From positions 2,666,001-2,730,000 of the forward strand of contig NZ_CP029331.1 in assembly GCF_003345255.1 (NCBI RefSeq): 64,000 nucleotides of DNA, given 5' to 3'. A program made the position numbers and the translations under genes. The stretch's first letter is position 1. Every line of letters starts with the position of its first letter. Positions 29,875 through 39,261 of the stretch are shown here, in pieces. The stretch comes from Pseudothauera hydrothermalis. GTDB lineage: Bacteria > Pseudomonadota > Gammaproteobacteria > Burkholderiales > Rhodocyclaceae. The notes below the pieces were generated by a model. The model was not told the origin of the DNA. It saw only the letters and a program-made list of their open reading frames with translations, and did no database searches.

Positions 29875-31707
29875 ATGCGCGCCATGAAAACCGCCCCTTA
29901 TCGGCCCGGTGCGCAAGATGGCGCCAGCGGCCTGCGCATCTATCTGCGCCTGCTCGGTTATGTACGCCCATATATCGGCTTCTTTGGTTTGAGCGTAATC
30001 GGCTTTGCCATTGCCGGCTCGGCCAAGGCCGCGCTGGCCAGCGTGTTCAAGTTTTTCGTCGATGGACTGGCCAACCCCGAGCAGCCGATCGGCACCGGCG
30101 TGGCCTGGATCGACCGCCTGGAGCTGGTGTTCGCCGTGCCGGTCATGGTGGTGGCCATTGCACTGTGGCAAGGGGCAGGCTCCTTCCTGGGCAACTACAG
30201 CATGTCCAAACTGTCGCTGGGGCTGATCCATGACCTGCGCAAACAGTTGTTCGACAGCTTTCTGGTCTTACCCAACCGTTACTACGATGCGCATAACTCC
30301 GGCCATCTGGTCTCGCGGGTGACCTACAACGTCACCATGGTCACCGCCGCAGCCACCGATGCGGTCAAGGTGTTGTTCCGCGAAGGGCTCACCGTTGTGG
30401 CCCTGGTGGCCTATCTGCTGTGGATGAACTGGCGGCTGACCATCGCGCTGCTGGTGGTGCTGCCGCTGATTGCCTGGCTGGTGTCCGCGGCCAGCCGCAA
30501 GTTCCGCAAACTGAGCAAACGCATCCAGGCGTCGATGGGCGATGTCACCCATGTGGCCTCCGAGACCATCCAGGGCTATCGCGTGGTGCGCAGCTTTGGC
30601 GGCGAACGCTATGAAAGCGAGCGCTTCGAGCGCGCCAATCAGGCCAACATCGCCCGCCAGCTCAAAATGGTGCGCACCGAAGAAACCTTTTCGATGCTGA
30701 TGAGCCTGCTCATCTACGCCGCCATGGGCGCGCTGTTGTTCATGGTGCTCAAAACACGCGGCGATGCGACCGCGGGCGATGTGGTGGCCTATATCACCGC
30801 CGCCGGTTTGCTGCCGCGCGCCATTCAGTTGCTCGGCGGGGTGAGCGCCAAAATCCAGAAGGGTGTAGCCGCGGCCGAAAGTATTTTCGAACAACTGGAT
30901 CAGCCGCGCGAACCGGATCACGGCACCGTCGAGCGTGCGCGCATCGCAGGCCGCATCGAAGTGCGCGGGCTGGCCTTTACTTATCCGGGGCACGACCGAC
31001 CAGTGCTCAGCGACATCAGCTTCAGCGCCGAGCCGGGACAGATGATCGCCTTGGTGGGCAAGTCCGGCAGCGGTAAATCCACGCTCGCCAGCCTGATTCC
31101 GCGCTTTTATACCCACAGCGAGGGAAGCATTCTGATCGACGGCATCGAGGTCGGCGACTATCGGCTGGCCAACCTGCGCCGTCACATCGCGCTGGTCACC
31201 CAACAGGTCACGCTGTTCAACGGCACCGTGGCCGAGAACATCGCCTACGGCGAGCTGGCCGGCGCCAGCCGCGACCAGATCGTTGCCGCGGCCGAGGCCG
31301 CCAACGCCCGGGAGTTCATCGAGCGCCTGCCGCAAGGCTTCGATACCCAAATCGGGGAAAACGGCGTGCTGCTCTCCGGCGGTCAGCGCCAACGCATCGC
31401 CATCGCCCGCGCACTACTGAAAAACGCCCCGATTTTGATCCTGGACGAAGCCACCTCGGCGCTCGACACCGAGTCCGAACGCTTGATCCAGGACGCGATC
31501 GAGCGCCTGATGGCCGGGCGGACCACCCTGGTCATCGCCCACCGCCTATCCACCATCGAGCGCGCCGACCAGATTCTGGTCATGGAGGCGGGGCGCATCG
31601 TCGAACGCGGCACACATGCGGAACTGGTGGCGCGCGCAGGCGTTTATGCGCGCCTGCAAGCGATGGGGCTGGAAGAGCGCGGCCAGCCCCCCGCGGCTCA
31701 GCGCTGA
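29875..31707 (+). CDS. msbA: Lipid A export permease/ATP-binding protein MsbA
   Basis: A homodimeric ABC exporter that flips lipid A-core across the inner membrane. The 610-residue protein has a six-helix ABC exporter domain (about residues 20-325) followed by the ATPase domain: Walker A LVGKSGSGKSTLASLI, signature LLSGGQRQRIAIARAL, Walker B ILILDEATSALD and the switch histidine VIAHRLSTIERAD. Length and the YYDAHNSGHLVSRVTYNVTMVT motif match MsbA rather than generic drug exporters. ATG 29875 has GGTGA just upstream; ATG 29884 is an alternative. It opens the surface-glycan locus and overlaps the convergent deacetylase gene by 10 bp. Confidence 0.92.
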   Translation: MRAMKTAPYRPGAQDGASGLRIYLRLLGYVRPYIGFFGLSVIGFAIAGSAKAALASVFKFFVDGLANPEQPIGTGVAWIDRLELVFAVPVMVVAIALWQGAGSFLGNYSMSKLSLGLIHDLRKQLFDSFLVLPNRYYDAHNSGHLVSRVTYNVTMVTAAATDAVKVLFREGLTVVALVAYLLWMNWRLTIALLVVLPLIAWLVSAASRKFRKLSKRIQASMGDVTHVASETIQGYRVVRSFGGERYESERFERANQANIARQLKMVRTEETFSMLMSLLIYAAMGALLFMVLKTRGDATAGDVVAYITAAGLLPRAIQLLGGVSAKIQKGVAAAESIFEQLDQPREPDHGTVERARIAGRIEVRGLAFTYPGHDRPVLSDISFSAEPGQMIALVGKSGSGKSTLASLIPRFYTHSEGSILIDGIEVGDYRLANLRRHIALVTQQVTLFNGTVAENIAYGELAGASRDQIVAAAEAANAREFIERLPQGFDTQIGENGVLLSGGQRQRIAIARALLKNAPILILDEATSALDTESERLIQDAIERLMAGRTTLVIAHRLSTIERADQILVMEAGRIVERGTHAELVARAGVYARLQAMGLEERGQPPAAQR

Positions 31708-32465
31708 GCTGCGAAAGATTGCCCGGGACGGCGGATCGGCGCCGTTTTGGGGGTGTTTTTGAAGTGCAACCGCCAGAACAAGCCAACCAGGTTGTCACCC
31801 CAGGACACCGCTTTGCGCGGCAGCGTCAGCGGATCGTCATCGCGGGTCGCCGGCGCGCGCACGCAGGTGGTGGCGCACTGGTAGCCGGCTTCGGCCACCG
31901 CGTCGACCACCCGCAGGTCATGACTGCCATAGGGATAGCAGAAATGCCCGACCGCAGCCCCCAGCACGTCTTCCAGAGCATGCTTGGAACCGACGACTTC
32001 TTCACGGATACGCTGCGGGTGCTGCTCGGCCAGTTTGACATGGGTAAGCGAATGCGCGCCAAAGTCGATGCCCTCACGATGCAATTGACGAATCCGCGCA
32101 GCGCTCATCAACGGCGGCGTATCGCGGCCATCCTTGGCAAACCAGCTCGACGGCTGACCGAGCAGCCCCGAGATCACATACACCATGGCCGGAAAGCCAT
32201 GCTGGCGGAGCACCGGATAGGCGTACTCGTAGAAATTCTCATAGCCGTCATCGAAGGTCAGTGCCACCGCGCGCGGCGGCACCGGCGCCTGGCCGCGCAA
32301 ACAAGCCAACACCTGGTCCATCGACAGCACGGTGTAGCCAAAACGGGCCAGGTAGGCCATTTGACGGGCAAAACGGCGATGATCGCAGTACGTCGAGCGG
32401 TGCGCCTTCATCGGCGCAAACTCGCCCACCTGGTGATACATGAGGATGTTGATACCCTGGTGCAT
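31698..32465 (-). CDS. Polysaccharide deacetylase (NodB-type, CE4)
   Basis: A 255-residue member of carbohydrate esterase family 4, which removes N- or O-acetyl groups from polysaccharides. The metal and catalytic motifs are visible: ALTFDDGYENFYEYAYP (motif 1, about residues 80-96), GAHSLTHVKL (motif 2, H-x3-H), and FCYPYGSHDLRVVDAVAEAGY (motif 3). There is no clear signal peptide. The short opening before GINILMYHQVG suggests a cytoplasmic or carrier-lipid-side role, as seen for LPS-cluster deacetylases. ATG 32465 begins 2 bp after the stop of the preceding glycosyltransferase gene. It is the last gene of the six-gene minus-strand glycan operon starting at 38033. Confidence 0.87.
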   Translation of the reverse strand: MHQGINILMYHQVGEFAPMKAHRSTYCDHRRFARQMAYLARFGYTVLSMDQVLACLRGQAPVPPRAVALTFDDGYENFYEYAYPVLRQHGFPAMVYVISGLLGQPSSWFAKDGRDTPPLMSAARIRQLHREGIDFGAHSLTHVKLAEQHPQRIREEVVGSKHALEDVLGAAVGHFCYPYGSHDLRVVDAVAEAGYQCATTCVRAPATRDDDPLTLPRKAVSWGDNLVGLFWRLHFKNTPKTAPIRRPGQSFAAQR

Positions 32466-32466
32466 C

Positions 32467-33537
32467 TTATCGATTGTCCAGCAATTGGGCGTACAACTCA
32501 CGGTATTGGGCAATCACCGCGGCTTCGGAAAAGTCGCGCGCAATCCGGGCCCGGCTGTTGGCCACCATCCGCGCCTGGAGGTCGGGGTTGCGCAGAACCT
32601 GCTCGATGCCCGCCGCCAGCGCCGCCGCATCGTCGCAGGGCACCACCCAGGCGTCTTCGCCCGGCCGGGTGATCTCGCGCGCGCCCCGGAAGGCGCTGAC
32701 CACCAGCGGTTTGCCATAGGCCCAGGCCTCCAGGATGACGTTACCCAGGGTCTCGGCATCCCGCGAAGGGAACACCACCATGTCGGCCACATGAAACCAA
32801 GGCGCCGGATCATGTTGCCAACCCGCCCACAGGATGCGCTCCGCCACACCGGCCTGGCGCGCCTGTTCGGCCAGCCGGTCGGCCAATTCGCCGTCGCCCA
32901 GCACCACCAGACGCACACGCCGGCCGCCGATTTCGGCGGGCAAACGGCTCATCGCATCGATCAAGTAGCGGTGGCCTTTGACCTCGATCAGCCGCCCGGC
33001 GGTGAGCAAAATGCAATCTTCCGGGCGCAGGTCGATACGCCTACGCAGCGCCGCCAGCTCGTCGTCGGCCACCGCACGCACCGGATCGGCAAAATTGGTG
33101 ATATGAAACACCCGCCCGGCCGGCAGGCCGCCGCGGATCATCCAGTCGCACAACCCCTTGGTATTGCCAATCCAGGCGTGGGCATGGCGGAAGGGGTCGA
33201 GTTTGTAATACCCCCCCAGGCGCGCCACATGGACCTTGCCGCGACCGGGTTCGAGATGGGCCAAGCGGGTGGCGCGGCCCATGTAGGTCTGCACGATCGG
33301 CGCATCGCTGCGGGCGATCAGCCGGGAGACGGCATGGCGCGAAAACGGATCCCACACCGTGCGGTACGGCAATTCGTGGCAGGCCATACCGGCAAGGTGA
33401 TGCCGGGCCAGTTCGGAGCCGCGCCGCACCGCCACCTCCACGGCTTGGCCATGACGCCGCATGGCCGCGACAAAGCGCAGGAACCAGCGCTCGGCACCGC
33501 CCATTTGCGCACTGCCGATCATGTGCAGGGATTTCAT
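32467..33537 (-). CDS. Glycosyltransferase family 4
   Basis: A 356-residue retaining glycosyltransferase with the GT-B fold. The acceptor-side N-terminus opens with HMIGSAQMGGAERWFLRFV. The C-terminal GT4 domain contains LLTAGRLIEVKGHRYLIDAM (about residues 183-202), LVVLGDGELADRLAEQA, and the donor-binding E-x7-E region FPSRDAETLGNVILEAWAYGKPLVVSAF (about 267-294). It overlaps the upstream glycosyltransferase gene by four bases. The location beside msbA, a WaaL-like ligase and a GT9 enzyme points to LPS core or surface polysaccharide synthesis; donor and acceptor are unknown. The DAETLGNVILEAWA box is slightly divergent from the usual EGFPNVLLEAMA. Confidence 0.87.
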   Translation of the reverse strand: MKSLHMIGSAQMGGAERWFLRFVAAMRRHGQAVEVAVRRGSELARHHLAGMACHELPYRTVWDPFSRHAVSRLIARSDAPIVQTYMGRATRLAHLEPGRGKVHVARLGGYYKLDPFRHAHAWIGNTKGLCDWMIRGGLPAGRVFHITNFADPVRAVADDELAALRRRIDLRPEDCILLTAGRLIEVKGHRYLIDAMSRLPAEIGGRRVRLVVLGDGELADRLAEQARQAGVAERILWAGWQHDPAPWFHVADMVVFPSRDAETLGNVILEAWAYGKPLVVSAFRGAREITRPGEDAWVVPCDDAAALAAGIEQVLRNPDLQARMVANSRARIARDFSEAAVIAQYRELYAQLLDNR

Positions 33538-34622
33538 CCGAGCTTCTCCAGAACCTTACGGTAGATGGCGAGATTACCCTCGCACATCGCCTCGATCGAG
33601 AATTCGCGCAGCACCAGCGTCCGGCCGGCTTCGCCCATGCGCGCGCGCAAGTGCGCATCGTCCAACAATCGGTTCATCGCCGCGGCCAAGGCCGGCACAT
33701 CGCCGGGCGCAATCAGCAGACCGTTTTCGCCGTCGCGCACCACCTCGGGCATTCCGCCCGCACGGCTGGCGATGATCGGCACCCGGGCGGCTGCGGCCTG
33801 CAACAACGACACCCCCAAGCCTTCCATGTCGGCCGGATGCACCAGCAAATCCAGACAGCCCAGGATGTCCGGCAGGTTGTCCACAAAGCCCATCAGGCGG
33901 ACCGTGTCGGCCAGCCCCTGCTCCGCAATGGCTTGGCGCAGCGCCGCTTCGAGCGGACCGCGACCAAAGAACAACACTTTGAGCCGCGGGTGTCGGGGCA
34001 GCACCTCATGGAGTGCAGCCAAAAGATAGCGATGCCCCTTTCGGGCAATCAATTGCGCCACCATACCGACCAGCAAGGTATCCGGCGGCAACCCCAGCTG
34101 CGCGCGATAGGCGCACGGGTCGTAATCGATCAGATAGGGCGTGGGATCGACCGCGCTGCGCACGCAAGACACCCGCTCGGGCGCAAGCCCTTCGGCCAGC
34201 AACACTTGGCGGATGCCTTCCGAAATGGTCAGCACATGATCGTACAGCCGGTACTTGGTTGCCACCACCCAGCGCGCCTCGGGGTTATCCACGCGGCGCG
34301 ACAGCACGCATGGCACCCCGGCCAGGCGGGCGGCCACCCCGCCCCACAGGTCCGCGCCGCGGCGGCTATGCACATGAACCAGATCGGGGCGCTCAGCGGC
34401 GATCAGGCGGCGCAAGCGAACCGCCAGCCCGATGTCCAGATCGCCCTTCATCGGCAGCTCCACCACCCGGGCATGGGCGTTCGCGGCGCGCGCAATATGG
34501 CTGCCGGTCGGGCAGGCGAGCAGGTTTTCGACCCCGCGCCGCGCCAGCCCTTCGACGATATAGAGCACCTGCCGGGCGCCGCCGTAGAGATGGCGACCGG
34601 CTTCGATATGCAGCACTTTCAT
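33534..34622 (-). CDS. Glycosyltransferase family 4
   Basis: A 362-residue GT-B fold glycosyltransferase. It starts KVLHIEAGRHLYGGARQVLYIVEGLARRG, the usual GGxxR/E acceptor loop, and has a GT1/GT4-type C-terminal domain with LVGMVAQLIARKGHRYLLAAL, VLFFGRGPLEAALRQAI, and the E-x7-E donor site HPADMEGLGVSLLQAAAARVPIIAS. It overlaps genes on both sides by four bases and is translated as part of the same operon. The substrate is unknown; order in the operon (after the GT9 heptosyltransferase-like gene) suggests a core or core-extension sugar. Confidence 0.88.
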   Translation of the reverse strand: MKVLHIEAGRHLYGGARQVLYIVEGLARRGVENLLACPTGSHIARAANAHARVVELPMKGDLDIGLAVRLRRLIAAERPDLVHVHSRRGADLWGGVAARLAGVPCVLSRRVDNPEARWVVATKYRLYDHVLTISEGIRQVLLAEGLAPERVSCVRSAVDPTPYLIDYDPCAYRAQLGLPPDTLLVGMVAQLIARKGHRYLLAALHEVLPRHPRLKVLFFGRGPLEAALRQAIAEQGLADTVRLMGFVDNLPDILGCLDLLVHPADMEGLGVSLLQAAAARVPIIASRAGGMPEVVRDGENGLLIAPGDVPALAAAMNRLLDDAHLRARMGEAGRTLVLREFSIEAMCEGNLAIYRKVLEKLG

Positions 34623-35665
34623 GACCTGTTCGCCACGCCGAGTACGGCCCGGGCCTGCTCGATGACACGCTCGGCGGTAATCTCACGCAAACAGGTAAAC
34701 GCCCCGTTGCAGGTCGGGCGGCGGCGACAGGGCGAGCACGCCAGCCCCAGCCAGATCACCCGGCCATTGGCGCGGCCGGTATCCAGGTAAGGGCGGGTGG
34801 AGCCGAACAGCGCCACGGTGGGCGTGGCAAAGGCCGCGCCCATATGGGTGAGCCCGGTGTCGACGCCCACCAGCAAACCGGCATGACGGATCAGGCCGGC
34901 CGCCTCGGGCAGGCGGGTGTCACCGGCCAGAGCGATCGTGCCGGCTGTAGCCGCAGCCAAGCGCGCTGCGGCCTCGCGGTCTGCCGGACCGCCCAGAATC
35001 ACCGGGGTGAGCCCCAGCTCATCGCGCACCTTGGCCGCCAGCGCCTGCCAGGCATCCTCAAACCAGTGCTTTTGCGCGCGCGTGGTAAAGGGCGCAAACA
35101 CCGCAAAACGCGAAGGTCTGAGTCCATGCACGGTCATCAGCGCCTGAACTCGGGCCTCGGTGGCCTCGCCAATGCACAGCCGCGGCAAAAACTCACCGGC
35201 CTCCAGCCCCAGCCGTTCGGCCAGAGCGCGGTATTCGGCGCCGATGCGCCCCGGAATACCGCCTTTGGGCACGCACTCGGTCATCAACCATTGGCTGCCC
35301 TCACGCGAACCCAGCCCAATACGGCGCGGCGCACCGGACAACCAAGTCAGCAGACCGCTTTTGAGCAGGCTCTGCATATCGATGGCGACATCGAAGCGCT
35401 TGGCCCGCAACAGGGCACGGAATGCGCGGATGCGCTGAAATAGCGCTGCGAACCGCCGCGCCTGCCAAAGCTGCTTCCACTCGCCTTTGGGCCACAGGAT
35501 CAATTCATCGATGCAGGGGTCGGCCGCCAGCAACTCATGAATGCCTGGCTCCACCAGCCACGCCACATACGCCTGCGGCCAGGTGCGCTTGATTGCCGCG
35601 GCAAAAGGCGAGGCAAACACCACATCGCCAATGGCGGAGCTGCGGACGAGAAGTACGCGGTTCAT
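34619..35665 (-). CDS. Glycosyltransferase family 9, heptosyltransferase-like
   Basis: A 348-residue protein of the ADP-heptose:LPS heptosyltransferase family (WaaC/WaaF/RfaQ type). It opens RVLLVRSSAIGDVVFASPFAAAIKRTWP, and the C-terminal ADP-heptose site region is LVGVDTGLTHMGAAFATPTVALFGSTRP (about residues 262-290). ATG 35665 has an AGGAGG ribosome-binding site 5 bases upstream and overlaps the stop of the O-antigen ligase-like gene; the frame also stays open further 5' inside that gene, but without similarity. Whether it adds heptose I, II or another heptose cannot be decided. The C-terminal cysteine-rich tail (LACSPCRRRPTCNGAFTCL) is typical of the WaaC/F-like subgroup in Rhodocyclales. 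Confidence 0.87.
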   Translation of the reverse strand: MNRVLLVRSSAIGDVVFASPFAAAIKRTWPQAYVAWLVEPGIHELLAADPCIDELILWPKGEWKQLWQARRFAALFQRIRAFRALLRAKRFDVAIDMQSLLKSGLLTWLSGAPRRIGLGSREGSQWLMTECVPKGGIPGRIGAEYRALAERLGLEAGEFLPRLCIGEATEARVQALMTVHGLRPSRFAVFAPFTTRAQKHWFEDAWQALAAKVRDELGLTPVILGGPADREAAARLAAATAGTIALAGDTRLPEAAGLIRHAGLLVGVDTGLTHMGAAFATPTVALFGSTRPYLDTGRANGRVIWLGLACSPCRRRPTCNGAFTCLREITAERVIEQARAVLGVANRS

Positions 35666-36942
35666 TGTTCCTCCTGCGCACGGCACATGCCCAGCAAACG
35701 CAACGACAAGAGCAACAGAATCGAGAAAAAGCGCATATCCGGATGCGAGAGCCGATAGTCGAACATCGCCCAGACCGCGGTGAAGGTCAGTACCGCCCAC
35801 ATCGCGGGCAGCATTGCCCGACACTGAGGTTGCCCACGTGCGGCGCGCACGGCATCGCGCACCAGCACCCATGCCAAGGCCAGCCACAACACCGAGCCGA
35901 TCGTCCCCTGGCTCCACAAAGTTTGCAGATAACTGTTGTGCAAATGGTCATAGCGCTCGCCTTCCAATAGCGCCGCACGCGGCCTCAGATCGCGCTCGAT
36001 GATCTCCCTGACATCGCCAAAACCGTGACCGACCAACGGCGCATCGGCAAAGCGCTGCCAAGCGTACTGCCACAAACGCAGCCGCACCGTGGCCGAAGCC
36101 GCGGGCGCCGCCTCCAGTCCGTCGTCGAACACGGTTTGGATGACAGCGACCTCCGCGTCGATACGCTGCTGGACGAGGTAAAAATTGCCGCTCAGCAATA
36201 CGGCCGCAATCAGCGCGCCAACCGCCCCCAAGGACGGCGGCAGACGCAGCCGATGACGGCCTTGCAACACCTGCCAGCCCGCGACCGCGACCATTCCCAC
36301 CCCGACGACCGCTAGCGCCAAGAAGGTGCTGCGATTCTGAGTGGACAACAGCACTTGCAGATTGAGCGCAACGAGCACCACCCCGGCCATGCGCGCCGGC
36401 CAGCGCCATGCGCCGGTGACCGCCCACCACTGGCGCGCCGTGGCAATCAACACCAAGGCAAAGCTGCCGGCATAGAGGCCAACGCCCAGCGGACGGTCCA
36501 GATGAAACCCCAACCGCTCGCCCGACCACAGCACATCCAGGCCGCGCTGCCAAAGGTAAGCGCCAATTCCAAAACTGAAGCCGAGCATGGCCAACAGCCA
36601 CAGATTCTTCAAGCGACGCAGCGGATCCTGGCAAGGCAGCATTGCCAAGGGGGCAAACAGCAGCGGCCAGAGCCAGTCGATGAAAACATCGGTGGGTTTC
36701 AGCAATCCAGCCTCGGCCAGCCCGCCCCAGGTTTGCAGCAGGTAACGCACGCACAGCCACACTGCCAGGACTGCAGCGAGCAGATTTGCTGCGTCCCAAA
36801 ACCGGCGACGGTCTTGCCAAACGGCGACCAAGGCGGCCGGCAGGCTCAACGCAAGGCCGAGATGGCCCGGAGCGGTTTTCCAGACGCACGACAACGCGAA
36901 CACGCCCAGGCCGAAAATGCCGACTCGATACAGTCGGTTCAT
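35662..36942 (-). CDS. O-antigen ligase / Wzy-like membrane protein
   Basis: A 426-residue polytopic inner-membrane protein with about 11-12 hydrophobic segments. The large periplasmic loop and following segment carry the Wzy_C signature: LVGHGFGDVREIIERDLRP, then DHLHNSYLQTLWSQGTIGSVLWL (histidine near residue 335). Such proteins join polysaccharide from undecaprenyl diphosphate to lipid A-core (WaaL) or polymerise repeat units (Wzy). The surrounding core glycosyltransferase genes favour a WaaL role, but the two are hard to separate by sequence. Overlaps of four bases with both neighbours show coupled translation. Confidence 0.85.
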   Translation of the reverse strand: MNRLYRVGIFGLGVFALSCVWKTAPGHLGLALSLPAALVAVWQDRRRFWDAANLLAAVLAVWLCVRYLLQTWGGLAEAGLLKPTDVFIDWLWPLLFAPLAMLPCQDPLRRLKNLWLLAMLGFSFGIGAYLWQRGLDVLWSGERLGFHLDRPLGVGLYAGSFALVLIATARQWWAVTGAWRWPARMAGVVLVALNLQVLLSTQNRSTFLALAVVGVGMVAVAGWQVLQGRHRLRLPPSLGAVGALIAAVLLSGNFYLVQQRIDAEVAVIQTVFDDGLEAAPAASATVRLRLWQYAWQRFADAPLVGHGFGDVREIIERDLRPRAALLEGERYDHLHNSYLQTLWSQGTIGSVLWLALAWVLVRDAVRAARGQPQCRAMLPAMWAVLTFTAVWAMFDYRLSHPDMRFFSILLLLSLRLLGMCRAQEEQ

Positions 36943-38033
36943 GCGCGCACAGCCTCGACGCCCACGAAGGACAGTAATTTTCTGGCGCGGCTATCCCAGC
37001 CATACGCCCGGGCGGCATGCCGTCCTGCCTCGGCCATCGCTTTCGCGGCAACTGGGTCGTTTTTGATCCGATGCAGCGCTTCGATCCACGCACCCGGATC
37101 GTTCGGCGGCACCAGCACACCGTTTTCGCCATGCCGAACAACCTCCCTGATCGGCGGCAGATCGGAGGCCACCACCAGCCGGCCGGCGGCCATCGCCTCG
37201 AAGAGCTTGATCGGGCTGATCGTTGCCGCGTGACGCAAGTCGGTTTGATAAGGCATCAGCGCCACGGCACCCCGCGCGAGCGCAGATGGCACCTCGGCGT
37301 GGGCGACGGCCGGTTCGAGCACAAGGTTGTCCAAGCGACAGCTCACCGCATCGTCCTGCGGGCCGATGAGCACAACCGGAAAACCTGCCGCGGCAATGCG
37401 CTCGAACAACGGCAGGCCGCGATCGGCGCTGATCCGACCGACATAAACAAGCGTGGGACGGGCGAAATCCTCCACCGCAGGCGGCGGCACGCGAGAAAAA
37501 GCCTGCACATCCACGCCGCTGGGCAGCACCGCCATGCGTGCGCGATCGAAGCCCGCTGCGACCAACGCCTCCCGGCCCGCGCCGGAGATCACCGTCAAAC
37601 CGCGCAGCAAACCGCTCGACTGCGCGGCACGCAGCGGTGCGATCCAGCCTTCGGCCGCAAGGCTGGCGGTATCATGGACTTCCAGGAAATGCGCCACCCT
37701 GGCACGCACCAGCTGTAGCGAAATTTCGGGTACGCGGGTATAGACCACCTCGGCCCGGCGCAGCGCAGCGCGCATCGGCCACAGCATGGGCCAAGCCCGC
37801 CAGCGGCTGTGCAGCATCCACGTGGGGCGGATGTCGATTGGGCGATGAATGCCCATTCCCGCCAGAAACCCCGGCATATCGAACCCCTGCGGCACCGGCG
37901 GCACATACAAGCGCACACGTGCGCCGGCCTCATCGAGGGCCTGAACCGTATGCAAGGTTTGGATCAGATTGGCCCGTGGCCGCTGCGGACGACCTCGGGC
38001 AAGGTAAATGATCTGTGGCGGCATCACGCCCAT
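36939..38033 (-). CDS. Glycosyltransferase family 4
   Basis: A 364-residue GT4 enzyme and the first gene of the minus-strand operon running to 31698. It contains QIIYLARGRPQRPRANLIQTLHTVQAL near the start, LVYVGRISADRGLPLFERIAA (about residues 215-235) and PYQTDLRHAATISPIKLFEAMAAGRLVVAS (about 273-302), a form of the donor site in which a serine/proline pair (SPIKLFEAMA) replaces the usual EGFP. ATG 38033 or 38024 precedes the conserved N-terminus; the open frame extends further upstream but would overlap the divergent gene. The 109-bp divergent region to 38143 contains a -10-like TATACT at 38112-38117 on the plus strand. Confidence 0.85.
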   Translation of the reverse strand: MGVMPPQIIYLARGRPQRPRANLIQTLHTVQALDEAGARVRLYVPPVPQGFDMPGFLAGMGIHRPIDIRPTWMLHSRWRAWPMLWPMRAALRRAEVVYTRVPEISLQLVRARVAHFLEVHDTASLAAEGWIAPLRAAQSSGLLRGLTVISGAGREALVAAGFDRARMAVLPSGVDVQAFSRVPPPAVEDFARPTLVYVGRISADRGLPLFERIAAAGFPVVLIGPQDDAVSCRLDNLVLEPAVAHAEVPSALARGAVALMPYQTDLRHAATISPIKLFEAMAAGRLVVASDLPPIREVVRHGENGVLVPPNDPGAWIEALHRIKNDPVAAKAMAEAGRHAARAYGWDSRARKLLSFVGVEAVRA

Positions 38034-38142
38034 GGGCTGGATCAAAGAGCCGGGATTATAGCCGCACGGCTCGGCCGCCCGGGCCAGCATGGACTGGGCG
38101 CAAGGCTTGGGTATACTCTCGCCCTTCGCCTGGAGCCCGTAA

Positions 38143-39261
38143 ATGCGCCTAACAATTTTCATCCCCTCGTATGGTGATGGCGGCGTCGAGCGCATGCTGG
38201 TCAATCTCGCCGGCGGCCTTGCGGATCTGGGTGTGGAAGTCGATTTCCTCACGCGGTCCCGGCAGGCGCCTTATCTGGACCGACTTCACCCGCACGTTCG
38301 CCTGATCGAATCGGCACGCTCGGGCGTGTTCGAGATTCAGCCCTTCATGCGCCGCTACCTCAAGGAGTTCCGTCCCGATTTCGTACTGTGCGGCAAAGAC
38401 AAGGCCGGGCGCGCGGCGGTGCTGGCCCGGCGCTGGTCGGGTGTGCCGTTTCAGCTGGTGATGCGCCCCGGCACCACGGTGTCCGAGCGTCTGGCCCGGC
38501 GAAGCAGATTCAAGCGCTGGTACGCCTATCGCCTGATCCGCAAGGTCTACGGCGCAGCGGCAGCGGTGGTGGGCAATTCCGAGGGCGTGGTGCGCGACAT
38601 TGCCGCCATTGCCCATCTTCCGGCCGAACGCACGCACCTGATCCGCAATCCGGTGATAACACCCGCCCTGCAGCAGTATGCGGCCGAGGCGCTCGACCAT
38701 GCCTGGTTTGCCCCCGGACAACCGCCGGTGATCGTCGCCGTTGGCGGGCTGCGCACCGCGAAGGGCTTTGACACCCTGCTATCGGCCTTTGCCCGGGTGC
38801 GCGCCCAACGTCCCTGTCGTTTGATGATTCTTGGCGAAGGCCGATTGCGCCGGCCGTTGTCCGAACTGGCCGTGCGGCTGGGTGTGGCCGCAGACTTCGC
38901 TTTGCCGGGCTTCGATGCCAATCCATACCGCTATCTCGCGCGGGCCGCTCTGTTCGTCTTGTCCTCGCGCTGGGAAGGATCGCCCAATGCGCTCACCGAG
39001 GCGCTCGCGATCGGCGTGCCGGTGGTGGCAACCGATTGCCCGAGCGGCCCATCCGAGATTCTGCGCGGCGGCGAAGTCGCGCCGCTGGTGCCGGTCGACG
39101 ATGTCCCCGCCCTTGCAGCCGCCATGGCGAGGGCGCTGGACGAACCCGGCGACGCTCAGCGCCGCATCGATGCAGTGGGCGAATACACCGTTCAGACCTG
39201 CGCCCGACGTTATCACGACTTGTTCCAGCGCCTGCTGGCCGACGGAGCCCGGTGCGCATGA
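38143..39261 (+). CDS. Glycosyltransferase family 4 (first of three tandem paralogues)
   Basis: A 372-residue GT-B fold enzyme starting RLTIFIPSYGDGGVERMLVNLAGGLADLG. The C-terminal donor domain contains VAVGGLRTAKGFDTLLSAFARVRAQRPCRLMILGEG and the E-x7-E site SRWEGSPNALTEALAIG followed by VVATDCPSGPSEIL. That block is shared almost word for word with the next two genes, so the three arose by duplication. The type is that of WaaB/RfaG/PglJ-like enzymes often used for EPS and LPS outer core. The gene overlaps its neighbour by ATGA. Regulation is from the divergent region at 38034-38142. Confidence 0.87.
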   Translation: MRLTIFIPSYGDGGVERMLVNLAGGLADLGVEVDFLTRSRQAPYLDRLHPHVRLIESARSGVFEIQPFMRRYLKEFRPDFVLCGKDKAGRAAVLARRWSGVPFQLVMRPGTTVSERLARRSRFKRWYAYRLIRKVYGAAAAVVGNSEGVVRDIAAIAHLPAERTHLIRNPVITPALQQYAAEALDHAWFAPGQPPVIVAVGGLRTAKGFDTLLSAFARVRAQRPCRLMILGEGRLRRPLSELAVRLGVAADFALPGFDANPYRYLARAALFVLSSRWEGSPNALTEALAIGVPVVATDCPSGPSEILRGGEVAPLVPVDDVPALAAAMARALDEPGDAQRRIDAVGEYTVQTCARRYHDLFQRLLADGARCA